From Bradyrhizobium sp. 200 (GTDB taxonomy: Bacteria > Pseudomonadota > Alphaproteobacteria > Rhizobiales > Xanthobacteraceae): a stretch of 64,000 bases of DNA. Of the stretch, positions 26,282-34,071 are shown one piece after another. Numbering within the stretch: position 1 is the stretch's first letter; the number at the start of each line of letters is the position of its first letter. Below the pieces are notes generated by a model. That model was not told the DNA's origin. It did not search any database and saw nothing but the letters and a program-made list of their open reading frames with translations. The stretch lies in contig NZ_CP064689.1 in assembly GCF_023100945.1 (NCBI RefSeq), positions 4,508,001 through 4,572,000 of the forward strand, read 5' to 3'. The translations under genes were made by a program, and so were the position numbers.

Positions 26282-27502
26282 GTGATCGAACCCATCCTCG
26301 TCTTCGGGATACCCGTCGACTTCATCCTGTTCGCGCTGACGCTGCTCGGGGTCGCGCTGTTCCATCACAAGACGCTTCAGGTCGCGCTGACCGGCCTCGC
26401 CGCGATCATCGTCTACAAACTGGTCTTCACCGGTTTCAAGCAGGGTGCGGGCCTGGACGGCCTTGGCCACCACATGGCGCATGAGTGGGTCACGCTCGCC
26501 AACCTGTTCCTGCTGCTGATGGGGTTTGCGCTGCTATCCCGGCATTTCGAGGAAAGCCGGATTCCGGATGAGATGCCGGCGCTGTTGCCGGACGACTGGA
26601 AGGGCGGCGTTGTCCTGCTCGTCCTGGTGTTCGTGCTGTCGAGCTTCCTTGACAACATCGCCGCCGCCCTGATCGGCGGTACCGTTGCGCGGCACGTATT
26701 CCGCGGCAAGGTCCATATCGGCTATCTCGCGGCAATCGTCGCGGCTTCGAACGCCGGCGGCTCCGGCAGCGTCGTCGGCGACACCACCACGACCATGATG
26801 TGGATCGCCGGCGTCAGCCCGCTCGCCGTGGTGGAGGCCTATATCGCGGCCATCGTCGCCATGCTGATCTTCGCGGTACCCGCCTCGATTCAGCAACATC
26901 GCTATTCGCCGATCCAGAAGGATGCACCGAAAGGCCTGAAGATCGATCCGGTGCGGGTTCTCATCGTCGCCGCCATTCTGATCGCCGCGCTGGCCGCGAA
27001 CATCACCGCCAATTTGAAATTTCCCGCTCTGCTCGATACCGTCCCCGTTCTCGGCATCGCCGTCTGGGTGGTCATTCTGCTGACGGCAGGATGGCGTGCG
27101 CCGGATTGGAAGGTGATGCCGGAGACCTTCAAGGGCACCGTCTTCCTGCTTGCGCTCGTCACCGCGGCCTCGCTGATGCCGGTCGAGAAACTGCCGGCCG
27201 CTTCATGGCCCACCGCGCTCGGCCTCGGCTTCGTCTCTGCCGTGTTCGACAACATCCCCCTCACCGCTCTCGCGCTGAAGCAAGGCGGCTACGACTGGGG
27301 CTATCTGGCCTATGCCGTAGGTTTCGGCGGATCGATGATCTGGTTCGGCTCTTCGGCCGGCGTCGCGCTGTCGAACATGTATCCGGAAGCCAAATCCGTC
27401 GGGCGCTGGGTCAGCCAGGGCTGGCCCGTGGCTGTGGCCTATGTCGTCGGGTTCCTTGTGATGCTGGCGGTACTCGGCTGGCACCCCGACAAGCCGCTTT
27501 AG
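26282..27502 (+). CDS. ArsB/NhaD/CitM-superfamily ion permease
   Basis: This 406-residue membrane protein has about ten to eleven helices. It shows the ion-transporter superfamily hallmark of repeated NIAAALIGG and DNIPLTALAL segments and the conserved SNAGGSGSVVGDTTT loop, as in NhaD antiporters and citrate/arsenite carriers. The start is GTG. It is 60 bp after the esterase, probably co-transcribed. Cation/proton exchange is the likeliest role; a carboxylate is possible given the neighbours. Confidence 0.8.
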   Translation: MIEPILVFGIPVDFILFALTLLGVALFHHKTLQVALTGLAAIIVYKLVFTGFKQGAGLDGLGHHMAHEWVTLANLFLLLMGFALLSRHFEESRIPDEMPALLPDDWKGGVVLLVLVFVLSSFLDNIAAALIGGTVARHVFRGKVHIGYLAAIVAASNAGGSGSVVGDTTTTMMWIAGVSPLAVVEAYIAAIVAMLIFAVPASIQQHRYSPIQKDAPKGLKIDPVRVLIVAAILIAALAANITANLKFPALLDTVPVLGIAVWVVILLTAGWRAPDWKVMPETFKGTVFLLALVTAASLMPVEKLPAASWPTALGLGFVSAVFDNIPLTALALKQGGYDWGYLAYAVGFGGSMIWFGSSAGVALSNMYPEAKSVGRWVSQGWPVAVAYVVGFLVMLAVLGWHPDKPL

Positions 27503-27639
27503 CCTCCCCCTGATCGGCCCATCATCCGTGGCCGGCTGGGCTGTACCGACTCAGGCCGCAATGTTATCCAAGTTTCATACTAGCTGTCGCACGCAACAAG
27601 TCTGCCGGTGATTCGGCAGCAATCCGCGAGGTGATTGCA

Positions 27640-28548
27640 ATGGCATTTTTCAAGCGCGAGCTCGGCCCGCTTTTCAAGCGCGAGCTCGGCCCGATTGAGC
27701 GCTTCGAGAATGCGCTGAAGGACAAGGTCACGGCGCGGCAGAAGCTGGCCGAGCGATTGAGCGTCGCCGAGTCGGAACTTGCAGAAAAACGTACCGCAGC
27801 CGAACGGCTGGCGGTAGCCGGTGCCGCCAATGCGCGGCTTGACCGGGCAGAAGCCAGCATGCGCGCCGTCGAGGACCGCACCAAGACACTGCGTGCCGAA
27901 CTGCTGGAATTCGACGAGCAGGTCGCTTCGGCCGAACGCGCGCTGGCTGATGCCAAAGCCCAGCGCGACCGCGATGCGATGGCGGACCAGATCGAGGCGA
28001 TGGCAGCGGCGATCGAGCGGGCCGCGCCGGGATTTGACGGCGGCGCCACCGCGCTGGTCGAGGCCGTCACCAAAGCCGCGATGTCGATACCGGAAGCGAC
28101 CAGGTTCTCGAGCAACGTGGATGCCGTGCGCCGCGAGGTTCTCGCGGCGGCCGACTTGATATGTTGGGAACTGCGGTCCGCAGCGGTGCGCACACGTGCC
28201 GGCAACGCCAACCTCGCCAGCATCACGCTATCCGAATCGGAGCAACTGGCCTCGGCGGAGATCGATCGGCAGTTGATTTACACCCTCCATCCCCTGCTTT
28301 GGCGCGAGGGCGACGAGGTGCGCAAGGTTCCGGCCTTTGCGCTGGTCGGGCTACCCAAAGCGCTGCTGCCGATAGCGCTGCAGCATCAGCATGTGGACCA
28401 TCTCAACGCCCGCCGAGTGCAGACGCTGATGCATCTTCATGGCAGCGCCGGACTCAATGGCGAACCTGAGCAGGATGATCCGCAGCTCGTCGATCTCGAT
28501 GCCTTGCTCGCAGAGGAGATGCCGAGCGCGCAAGCCGACGTCGCGTAA
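27640..28548 (+). CDS. Coiled-coil protein of unknown function
   Basis: This 302-residue protein has no recognised family. It begins with a duplicated octapeptide (FKRELGPL, FKRELGPI), encoded by a tandem ~24-bp repeat at 27646-27693. Residues 20-140 form a long Ala/Glu/Arg-rich coiled coil. A mixed domain follows (about 155-275) with many hydrophobic segments but no membrane helix. GCGAGG precedes the ATG at 27640. It stands alone between convergent and unrelated genes. Confidence 0.75.
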   Translation: MAFFKRELGPLFKRELGPIERFENALKDKVTARQKLAERLSVAESELAEKRTAAERLAVAGAANARLDRAEASMRAVEDRTKTLRAELLEFDEQVASAERALADAKAQRDRDAMADQIEAMAAAIERAAPGFDGGATALVEAVTKAAMSIPEATRFSSNVDAVRREVLAAADLICWELRSAAVRTRAGNANLASITLSESEQLASAEIDRQLIYTLHPLLWREGDEVRKVPAFALVGLPKALLPIALQHQHVDHLNARRVQTLMHLHGSAGLNGEPEQDDPQLVDLDALLAEEMPSAQADVA

Positions 28549-28869
28549 GCCGGGCAACGGCACTCGGTCGTCGAGCGCCGCAGATCGTCGAATGACGAGC
28601 AGGCCTGACGGCCTCGTCAAATCAAGAATCCCGCCGCGCCTCGCAGTCACTGCGGCGGACCGGCCGCGGATGACCACCAGCAAGCGCTGAACCAACGGTC
28701 GTGGCCACTTCTTCGGAAATCGGGTGGCCACCACGCCTCCATCCTGCAATCCCAACGCTGGCGAAGCAGGCCGTGCCGTTGTCGGCCTGGTGGTGAGCGA
28801 CCGGAGAATCGACGGTTACTTTTCGCTGGGCCGGGTGGATTTCCACAGATGACAGCCTTTCGAACGCGC
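28549..28869. other. Intergenic region with no supported gene
   Basis: This stretch lies between convergent genes. It shows short imperfect inverted repeats (for example around aggcctgacggcct near 28604) but no clear terminator, RNA gene or coding region. Confidence 0.4.
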
Positions 28870-29808
28870 CTACCCCGCCCTTGCCGCACGGCGCAGCGAC
28901 TGCGGGGGCTGGCCGAAGGCGCGGATGAAGGCGCGGCGCATCCGTTCCGGATCGCGGAAGCCGGTGGTTTGCGCGACGCGCTCGATCGCTTCGCTGGAAG
29001 ACTGCACGCGCTGCCGCGCCACCTCGATGCGCAACCGCTCCACCGCCTTTGACGGCGTGGTGCCGGTCTCCGCCATGAAGGCGCGGGTGAAATGCCGCGA
29101 ACTCATGCCGGCCTGCTCGGCAAGGTCCTCGACCGTCAGCGGCGCATCGAGATGCTCGCGCGCCCAGGCCAGCAGCGGCCCGAAGCGGCCGTTCGGCGCC
29201 TTCAATTCCAGCAGCGAAGAGAACTGCGACTGGCCGCCGCTGCGGCGGTGATAGAGCACGAGCTGCTTGGCGGTCTTCTGCGCGATCTCGTCGCCATAAT
29301 CTTCCGCGATCATCGCCAGCGACAGATCGATGCCGGCCGATATCCCGGCCGAGGTCCAGACGTCGCCGTCGCGCACGAAGATGCGGTCGGGCTCCAGCTT
29401 CACCTGCGGATAGGTCTTGAGAAAGTGGCGCGTGCGCTGCCAATGCGTGGTGGCGCGGCGGCCATCGAGCAGGCTGGCCTCGGCGAGGATATAGGCGCCG
29501 GAGCAGACACTGGCGATGCGGATGCCGCGCCTGGCGAGCGCGCGCACGAAGCCGAGCGTCTTCTCGCAGGTCGCCGCCTGCCGCACGCCCTCGCCGCCTG
29601 CAATGATCAGCGTCGTGATCGCGGATGCCGATTTCAAACCCCTCGCGACGATCTCGATGCCCGACGATGAGCGCACTGGTCCCGGCGTCACCGCCAGAAC
29701 GCGGATCTCGGGAGTCCCCTCGGCAAAGCGCGCCGCGATCTCGAAGGCCGAAATCGGCCCCGCAGCGTCGAGCAACTGGAAATCCGGAAATACGAGGACG
29801 CCGATCAT
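28870..29808 (-). CDS. GlxA-family transcriptional regulator (DJ-1/PfpI plus AraC HTH)
   Basis: This 312-residue regulator has an N-terminal DJ-1/PfpI-like domain (about 1-185, with SVCSGAYILAEA as the nucleophile-elbow sequence) and a C-terminal AraC-type pair of HTH motifs (about 210-305). It probably senses a small molecule and activates the divergent DJ-1 gene at 29937. Direct TGTCC repeats in the shared promoter are candidate sites. Confidence 0.93.
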   Translation of the reverse strand: MIGVLVFPDFQLLDAAGPISAFEIAARFAEGTPEIRVLAVTPGPVRSSSGIEIVARGLKSASAITTLIIAGGEGVRQAATCEKTLGFVRALARRGIRIASVCSGAYILAEASLLDGRRATTHWQRTRHFLKTYPQVKLEPDRIFVRDGDVWTSAGISAGIDLSLAMIAEDYGDEIAQKTAKQLVLYHRRSGGQSQFSSLLELKAPNGRFGPLLAWAREHLDAPLTVEDLAEQAGMSSRHFTRAFMAETGTTPSKAVERLRIEVARQRVQSSSEAIERVAQTTGFRDPERMRRAFIRAFGQPPQSLRRAARAG

Positions 29809-29830
29809 GATGCTGGCCCGCTTCTGGCTG

Positions 29831-29897
29831 ATGTCCCGTTTGGCCTATGTCCTAAAATGAGGGAAATATGCCGTTTCGGACATGAAGCGACCATGTC
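29831..29897. promoter_or_regulatory. Candidate AraC-type sites in the glxA/DJ-1 divergent promoter
   Basis: ATGTCC occurs at 29831-29836 and 29847-29852 (16-bp period). GGACAT (29878-29883) and CATGTC (29892-29897) follow as an inverted pair, spaced 7 bp at the GACATG/CATGTC core. Direct repeats at about 1.5 helical turns fit AraC-type activators. Confidence 0.45.
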
Positions 29898-29936
29898 AGG
29901 ATGCCTCCCGTCAAGCCAAATTTTCCGGAGGTCACG

Positions 29937-30641
29937 ATGCCCGCGCCATCTCCTACGCCCACGCCGCTGCAGATCGGTCTCGTGCTATTCCCGCGCGTCA
30001 CCCAGCTCGATTTCACCGGCCCGTTGCAGGTGTTCTCCAGCCTGCCCGGCGCCAACGTTCATCTGGTCTGGAAGCGGATCGAGCCGGTCACGAGCGATTC
30101 CGTGCTGATGCTGACGCCGACCACGACCTTTGCGGACTGCCCGCAGCTCGACGTCATCTGCGTGCCGGGCGGGTTCGGCACCGACGACATGATCAACGAC
30201 GAGGAGATGCTGGCCTTCCTGCGCAAGCAGGCCCCAGGCGCCAGATACATCACCTCGGTCTGCACGGGTTCGCTGGTGCTCGGCGCGGCGGGCCTGCTCA
30301 AAGGCTATCGCGCGGCGACGCATTGGACGGCGATGGACTTCCTGAAAGCCTTCGGCGCGATCCCGACCAAGACGCGCGTCTGCGTCGACCGCAACCGGGT
30401 CACCGGTGGCGGCGTCACCGCAGGCATCGATTTCGCGCTGACGCTGGTCTCGCTGCTGCACGACCAAAAGACCGCGGAAATGATCCAGCTCCGGCTCGAA
30501 TACAACCCAGCGCCGCCGTTCAATTCAGGTTCGCCCGATACCGCGCCGCCAGAAGTCCTCGCCTTCATGAAAGATCGGATTGCGCAGGCGCAGATCCGCC
30601 GCGGCGAAATGATCGACCGCGCCGCCGCGCGGATGGTGTAA
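29937..30641 (+). CDS. DJ-1/PfpI-family protein, isonitrile hydratase-like
   Basis: This 234-residue cytosolic protein has the DJ-1/PfpI fold with nucleophile Cys in SVCTGSLVLGAAGLL and the LFPRVTQLDFTGPLQVF opening typical of the InhA (isonitrile hydratase) group. GGAGG lies just before the chosen ATG. The divergent GlxA regulator carries a related N-terminal domain, so both may recognise the same ligand class. Isonitrile hydration is inferred by similarity only. Confidence 0.85.
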   Translation: MPAPSPTPTPLQIGLVLFPRVTQLDFTGPLQVFSSLPGANVHLVWKRIEPVTSDSVLMLTPTTTFADCPQLDVICVPGGFGTDDMINDEEMLAFLRKQAPGARYITSVCTGSLVLGAAGLLKGYRAATHWTAMDFLKAFGAIPTKTRVCVDRNRVTGGGVTAGIDFALTLVSLLHDQKTAEMIQLRLEYNPAPPFNSGSPDTAPPEVLAFMKDRIAQAQIRRGEMIDRAAARMV

Positions 30642-31129
30642 GCGCCGCCGTCATGCCCGCGAAGGCGGGCATGCAGTAATCGCAGGCGTCAATTGGAGCC
30701 CGAGATCACGGGGTACTGGACCGTCCGCCCCCAGTGCGCGATTGCGCACAAGGCGGACGATGACAAAAAACAACACACGATGTCGCGCGAACACAGAAAA
30801 AGGCCGCCTGGTTTCCCAGACGACCTTTCCTGTCCTACGGCAGCCACACATTAGCGGGCGATTTCAGAGCCTCTGCACCGGGGGCCTATTTCCCGGCCGT
30901 ATCCTGATCGGTGACCGCTGCAAATCGGGGCAGTCGCGACTGGAGCCCGACACCGACGCGATGGTTTCCCATCTCCGTAAGATGGCTACATTGAGCCGCG
31001 ATAACGCGGATGACGCAAGGTGGCTGCAGCGGATGTCCCCGCTGATCCCATTATTCACAGGGTCGATGACTGTGGTCTAAGGCGCATGCAACCGCGGTAC
31101 GACCGCGACGCGCGGGAATGACGATCGTC
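30642..31129. other. 488-bp region with hairpins, no supported protein gene
   Basis: It contains a 9-bp hairpin catgcccgc/gcgggcatg (30652-30673), a strong minus-strand terminator at 30797-30825, and a perfect palindrome cagtcgcgactg near 30930-30941. Open frames here have no ribosome-binding site or family signal. A small RNA on the minus strand is possible. Confidence 0.45.
30797..30825 (-). terminator. Orphan Rho-independent terminator
   Basis: On the minus strand a 10-bp stem (30816-30825 with 30802-30811) closed by a GAAA loop is followed by five T. No protein gene ends just upstream; NDUFA12 at 31130 is 305 bp away. Confidence 0.75.
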
Positions 31130-31540
31130 TCAGCTTCCCGGTGTCCAGGCCTGGTAGTCGCCGGTCGCCTTGGGGCGGCGGCCGCTCGCGAGCGTCGAGC
31201 CGGAGGGACGGTAGGCTGCGGGCGTGCCGGTCAGGTTAGGAACATGCGGCTTTTCCCATTCCCGCGGCGTGTAGCTCTCTTCGGTCGGCGCGACGTCGAC
31301 AGTGTGATGCAACCAGCCATGCCATGACGGCGGCACCCGGCTCGCTTCGGCATATCCGTTGTAGATCACCCAGCGCCTTTCGAAGCCGAGCGTCGGATCG
31401 ATCTTGCGGCCTTTGGTGCGATAGTAGCGGTTGCCCTGCTCGTCCTGGCCGACCAGCTCGCCGAATCGCCACGTCCACAATTGCGTGCCGAACGTCTGGC
31501 CGTTCCACCAGGTGAAAAATTTTAGCAGAAACAGCTTCAT
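31130..31540 (-). CDS. NADH:ubiquinone oxidoreductase 17.2 kDa subunit (NDUFA12 homologue)
   Basis: This 136-residue protein is the alphaproteobacterial homologue of mitochondrial complex I accessory subunit NDUFA12/B17.2. It shows ELVGQDEQGNRYYR, ERRWVIYNG, PPSWHGWLHHTVD and PNLTGTPAAYRP. The start at 31540 matches family length; the frame is open further up without conservation. It docks on the peripheral arm of complex I. A 590-bp gap without genes on its 3' side may form a long untranslated region or hold a separate RNA. Confidence 0.95.
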   Translation of the reverse strand: MKLFLLKFFTWWNGQTFGTQLWTWRFGELVGQDEQGNRYYRTKGRKIDPTLGFERRWVIYNGYAEASRVPPSWHGWLHHTVDVAPTEESYTPREWEKPHVPNLTGTPAAYRPSGSTLASGRRPKATGDYQAWTPGS

Positions 31541-31752
31541 GAGGGCTCGGCCGGTTCGAGATGTCGTGTCGCTCTGATGCCACCGGCGCGGCGGATTGTC
31601 CAGACAAGGGCTGATATTCCAGCCCTGCCCATCGTCTGGGTCCACCGGCCCGATTTCGACAGCTTTTGCCGCGGAACCGGCGCAATCCGTTCATTTCGCA
31701 TACAGCTCCGGCGGGACAGGCTCGGTAGGCGCACGATCGGTGCGTGGGTTTG

Positions 31753-31777
31753 GGAACGTCCACCTCCGAAGATGGTT
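31753..31777 (+). promoter_or_regulatory. Near-match EcfG promoter for the BA14K gene
   Basis: GGAAC (31753-31757), 16 bp, GGTT (31774-31777) differs from the consensus at one position of the -10. It lies 31 bp before the start codon of the BA14K protein. Confidence 0.4.
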
Positions 31778-31807
31778 GAAACCCATACCCCGGAAATGGA
31801 GCCTAAG

Positions 31808-32515
31808 ATGATCAATCTGAAAGTATTAAGTACAGCAGCCGCGATCACGCTTGTATTGCCGTTAGTCGCGCCGAGCATCAGCGCCGTGGAGGCCCAGGAA
31901 GGCAGAGGCGGCGCGGGCGGCGGAGCTCGGGCCGGTGGCGGTGGCGGCGCAGCTATCGGCGGTGGCGGTGGCTTTAGAGGCGGTGGCTCCGTCGCACCCG
32001 GCGGTGGTGGTGGCTTTAGAGGCGGCGGCATGGCCGCCGCACCCAGTGGTGGCAGCTTCAGAGCCGGAGGCATGGCCGTTGCACCCAGCGGTGGTGGCAG
32101 CTTCAGAGGTGGTGGCGTGGCCGTTGCACCCGGCGGTGGTGGCGGCTTCAGAGGTGGCGCGGTTGCCAGCACGGAAGGCCGCGGACCCGGCTTTGTCCGG
32201 CCCGCACCCGGCGTCGGTGGAGGTGCCGTCGCGGGTGGTGGCTACTACGGCGGCCGTTACCATCATCACCGTTATCGTGGAGGCTTCTGGCCGGGCTTCG
32301 CGATCGGCGCCGGCATCGGATCGGCTTATGGCTATTACGATAACAACCCCTACTACTACGATGACTCGTACTACGATGACAGCGTGGTCGCCGCAGCGCC
32401 GCCGGCCGGCGATGATTCCGTCGCGTACTGTATGCAGAGGTACAAATCCTACGATCCAGCGTCCGGAACCTACCTTGGCTATGACGGCCAGCGGCATCCC
32501 TGCCCGGCCCAATAG
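31808..32515 (+). CDS. Exported Gly-rich BA14K-family protein
   Basis: This 235-residue protein has a signal peptide (about 1-29), six to seven Gly-rich repeats of the type GGGGFRGGG with interspersed VAPS/VAPG, a His/Tyr-rich stretch, a membrane-like GFAIGAGIGSAYG segment, and a C-terminal BA14K domain (YCMQRYKSYDPASGTYLGYDG). BA14K is a Brucella/Rhizobiales immunoreactive lectin-like domain. The GGAG seven bases upstream supports this ATG. The same C-terminal motif recurs in the protein at 56958. A terminator follows. Confidence 0.85.
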   Translation: MINLKVLSTAAAITLVLPLVAPSISAVEAQEGRGGAGGGARAGGGGGAAIGGGGGFRGGGSVAPGGGGGFRGGGMAAAPSGGSFRAGGMAVAPSGGGSFRGGGVAVAPGGGGGFRGGAVASTEGRGPGFVRPAPGVGGGAVAGGGYYGGRYHHHRYRGGFWPGFAIGAGIGSAYGYYDNNPYYYDDSYYDDSVVAAAPPAGDDSVAYCMQRYKSYDPASGTYLGYDGQRHPCPAQ

Positions 32516-32533
32516 CAGGATTACGTGAGTTCG

Positions 32534-32566
32534 AAGGGCGGCGCACTTCCATGCGCCGCCCTTTTC
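32534..32566 (+). terminator. Rho-independent terminator after the BA14K gene
   Basis: The 12-bp stem aagggcggcgca (32534-32545) and tgcgccgccctt (32552-32563) is followed by TT. It can also serve the convergent DMT gene. Confidence 0.85.
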
Positions 32567-32576
32567 GTTCCAAAAA

Positions 32577-33467
32577 TTACGCGCGCAGCGCTACCGTCAC
32601 CCCGCCCAGCGCGAACACCATCGCCGCGACCTCGCGCAGGCCGAGCGGCTCGCCCAGCATCGCCGCCGCCGCCAGCACGCCGACGACAGGGACCAGCAAT
32701 GTTCCAATCGAGGCCGTCGCCGCCGGCAGCCGCTCCAGCGCGGCAAACCAGCACACGTGGCAAAGACTGAACTGGATCAGCGTCATATAGAGTAGCGACG
32801 CCCAGCCGACGTATGACAACGCGGAAAGTTGCGGCTGCTCGACCGCGAGGCCAACGATCGCGATCGGCAGGCAGCCGAGCCCGATCTGCCAGGTGGCCAG
32901 CGACAGCGGCGGCATCGCCAGCGGGAAATGTTTGGTCAATACGGTGCCGAGGCCGACGCACACCGCGCCGGCCAGCGCGCATGCGATGCCCGGCAACTTC
33001 TCGACGCTGGCCTCGATGCCGTTGCCGCCGATCAGCATGGCGATGCCGGCGAGCGCGACCGTCAGCGCGAGGGCACGGAGCGGTGATAACCGTTCCCCCA
33101 GGATCGGCCATGCCAGGAACGCCACCCAGACCGGAATCGATATGCCGAGCACCGCGGCCTCGCTGGCGCTCAGCCACAACAGCGCCAGCCCCATGAACGC
33201 GACCCAGCCGCCGATCGTCAGCATGGAAACAATTAGCAATCTTAGCCACATCGGCCGCGGCACGCTCAATTTCTGCCGCCGCGCAAGCGCAAACAGCGCC
33301 AATGCCGCAGCACCGACGATGCCGCACAGGCCGCGCGAGGACAATGGCGGCCATTCGGTCAGCAAATGTTTCATGATCGGGAAATTGAGGCCCCACCCCA
33401 CCGACGTGACGGCGAGCAGGACGAGCCCGAGCGGCGACAGCCGCCCCGCGCGATTGGTCGGGAGCAT
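32577..33467 (-). CDS. DMT-family (EamA) exporter
   Basis: This 296-residue membrane protein has ten predicted helices in two EamA repeats. It opens with VTSVGWGLNFPIMKHLL and ends in a short tail. EamA carriers export amino acids, nucleosides or other metabolites; substrate unknown. It is clearly paralogous to the gene at 41669 (SVGWGFNWPVTKYLL in the same place), so the two probably arose by duplication. Confidence 0.9.
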   Translation of the reverse strand: MLPTNRAGRLSPLGLVLLAVTSVGWGLNFPIMKHLLTEWPPLSSRGLCGIVGAAALALFALARRQKLSVPRPMWLRLLIVSMLTIGGWVAFMGLALLWLSASEAAVLGISIPVWVAFLAWPILGERLSPLRALALTVALAGIAMLIGGNGIEASVEKLPGIACALAGAVCVGLGTVLTKHFPLAMPPLSLATWQIGLGCLPIAIVGLAVEQPQLSALSYVGWASLLYMTLIQFSLCHVCWFAALERLPAATASIGTLLVPVVGVLAAAAMLGEPLGLREVAAMVFALGGVTVALRA

Positions 33468-33603
33468 GGCAGGCTAGATCCGGAACCGGAAGTACATTTT
33501 GTTCTCGTTCTGACACAGCGAAACGGAATTGCCCTCAACAACTTTTATGTGCACTCTATCATACAGACGACCTGTCGGCGTTTCGACTTAATCGTCACGT
33601 GGG

Positions 33604-34053
33604 ATGCGCGAGTCGCTTAAGTCGCCGCCCGAGGAAGAAGGAATCATCGTGCCGCGCGTTCTCGTGGTCGATGACGACCCGATGGTCTGCGTTGCTATCG
33701 AGGTTTGTCTGACGCGCAAGGGGTTCGAGGTCACCGTTGCCGACGGTGGTGAAGCGGGAATGCGCGCACTCGAATCCTTCGATTTCGACGTCATGCTGAT
33801 CGACGTGTTCATGCCGCACATGCGCGGCTTCGAATCGATCCGGATGTTTCGCGAGCGCAAGCCGGATGTGCCGATTGTCGCGATGTCCGGCTACGCCTTC
33901 GCCAACACCGAACGCGCGCCGGATTTCCTGCGGATGACCATCGAGCTCGGCGCGGCATGCTGCCTGCGCAAGCCGTTCACGCCGGATGCACTGTTGACCT
34001 CGGTCAATCAGTGCATCACCACACCGAAAGCTTCCGCGCGCCACTCGAAATAG
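33604..34053 (+). CDS. Single-domain response regulator
   Basis: This 149-residue protein is a lone receiver: DDD near 23-25, phosphoacceptor D68 in MLIDVFMP, S/A in VAMSGYA and K in RKPF. It has no output domain. It stands 18 bp before a hybrid histidine kinase, so the two form an operon and probably a phosphorelay. A GTG 45 bp into the frame is an alternative start. Confidence 0.88.
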   Translation: MRESLKSPPEEEGIIVPRVLVVDDDPMVCVAIEVCLTRKGFEVTVADGGEAGMRALESFDFDVMLIDVFMPHMRGFESIRMFRERKPDVPIVAMSGYAFANTERAPDFLRMTIELGAACCLRKPFTPDALLTSVNQCITTPKASARHSK

Positions 34054-34071
34054 TGAAGTAAGCAACTGGCA

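Noticed and set aside
30742..31080. 112-codon open frame on the plus strand
   Set aside because: It runs through a terminator hairpin and has no family signal.
33482..33509. GGAAC...CGTT pair upstream of the response regulator at 33604
   Set aside because: The spacer is 19 bp, outside the 16-17 bp of EcfG promoters.
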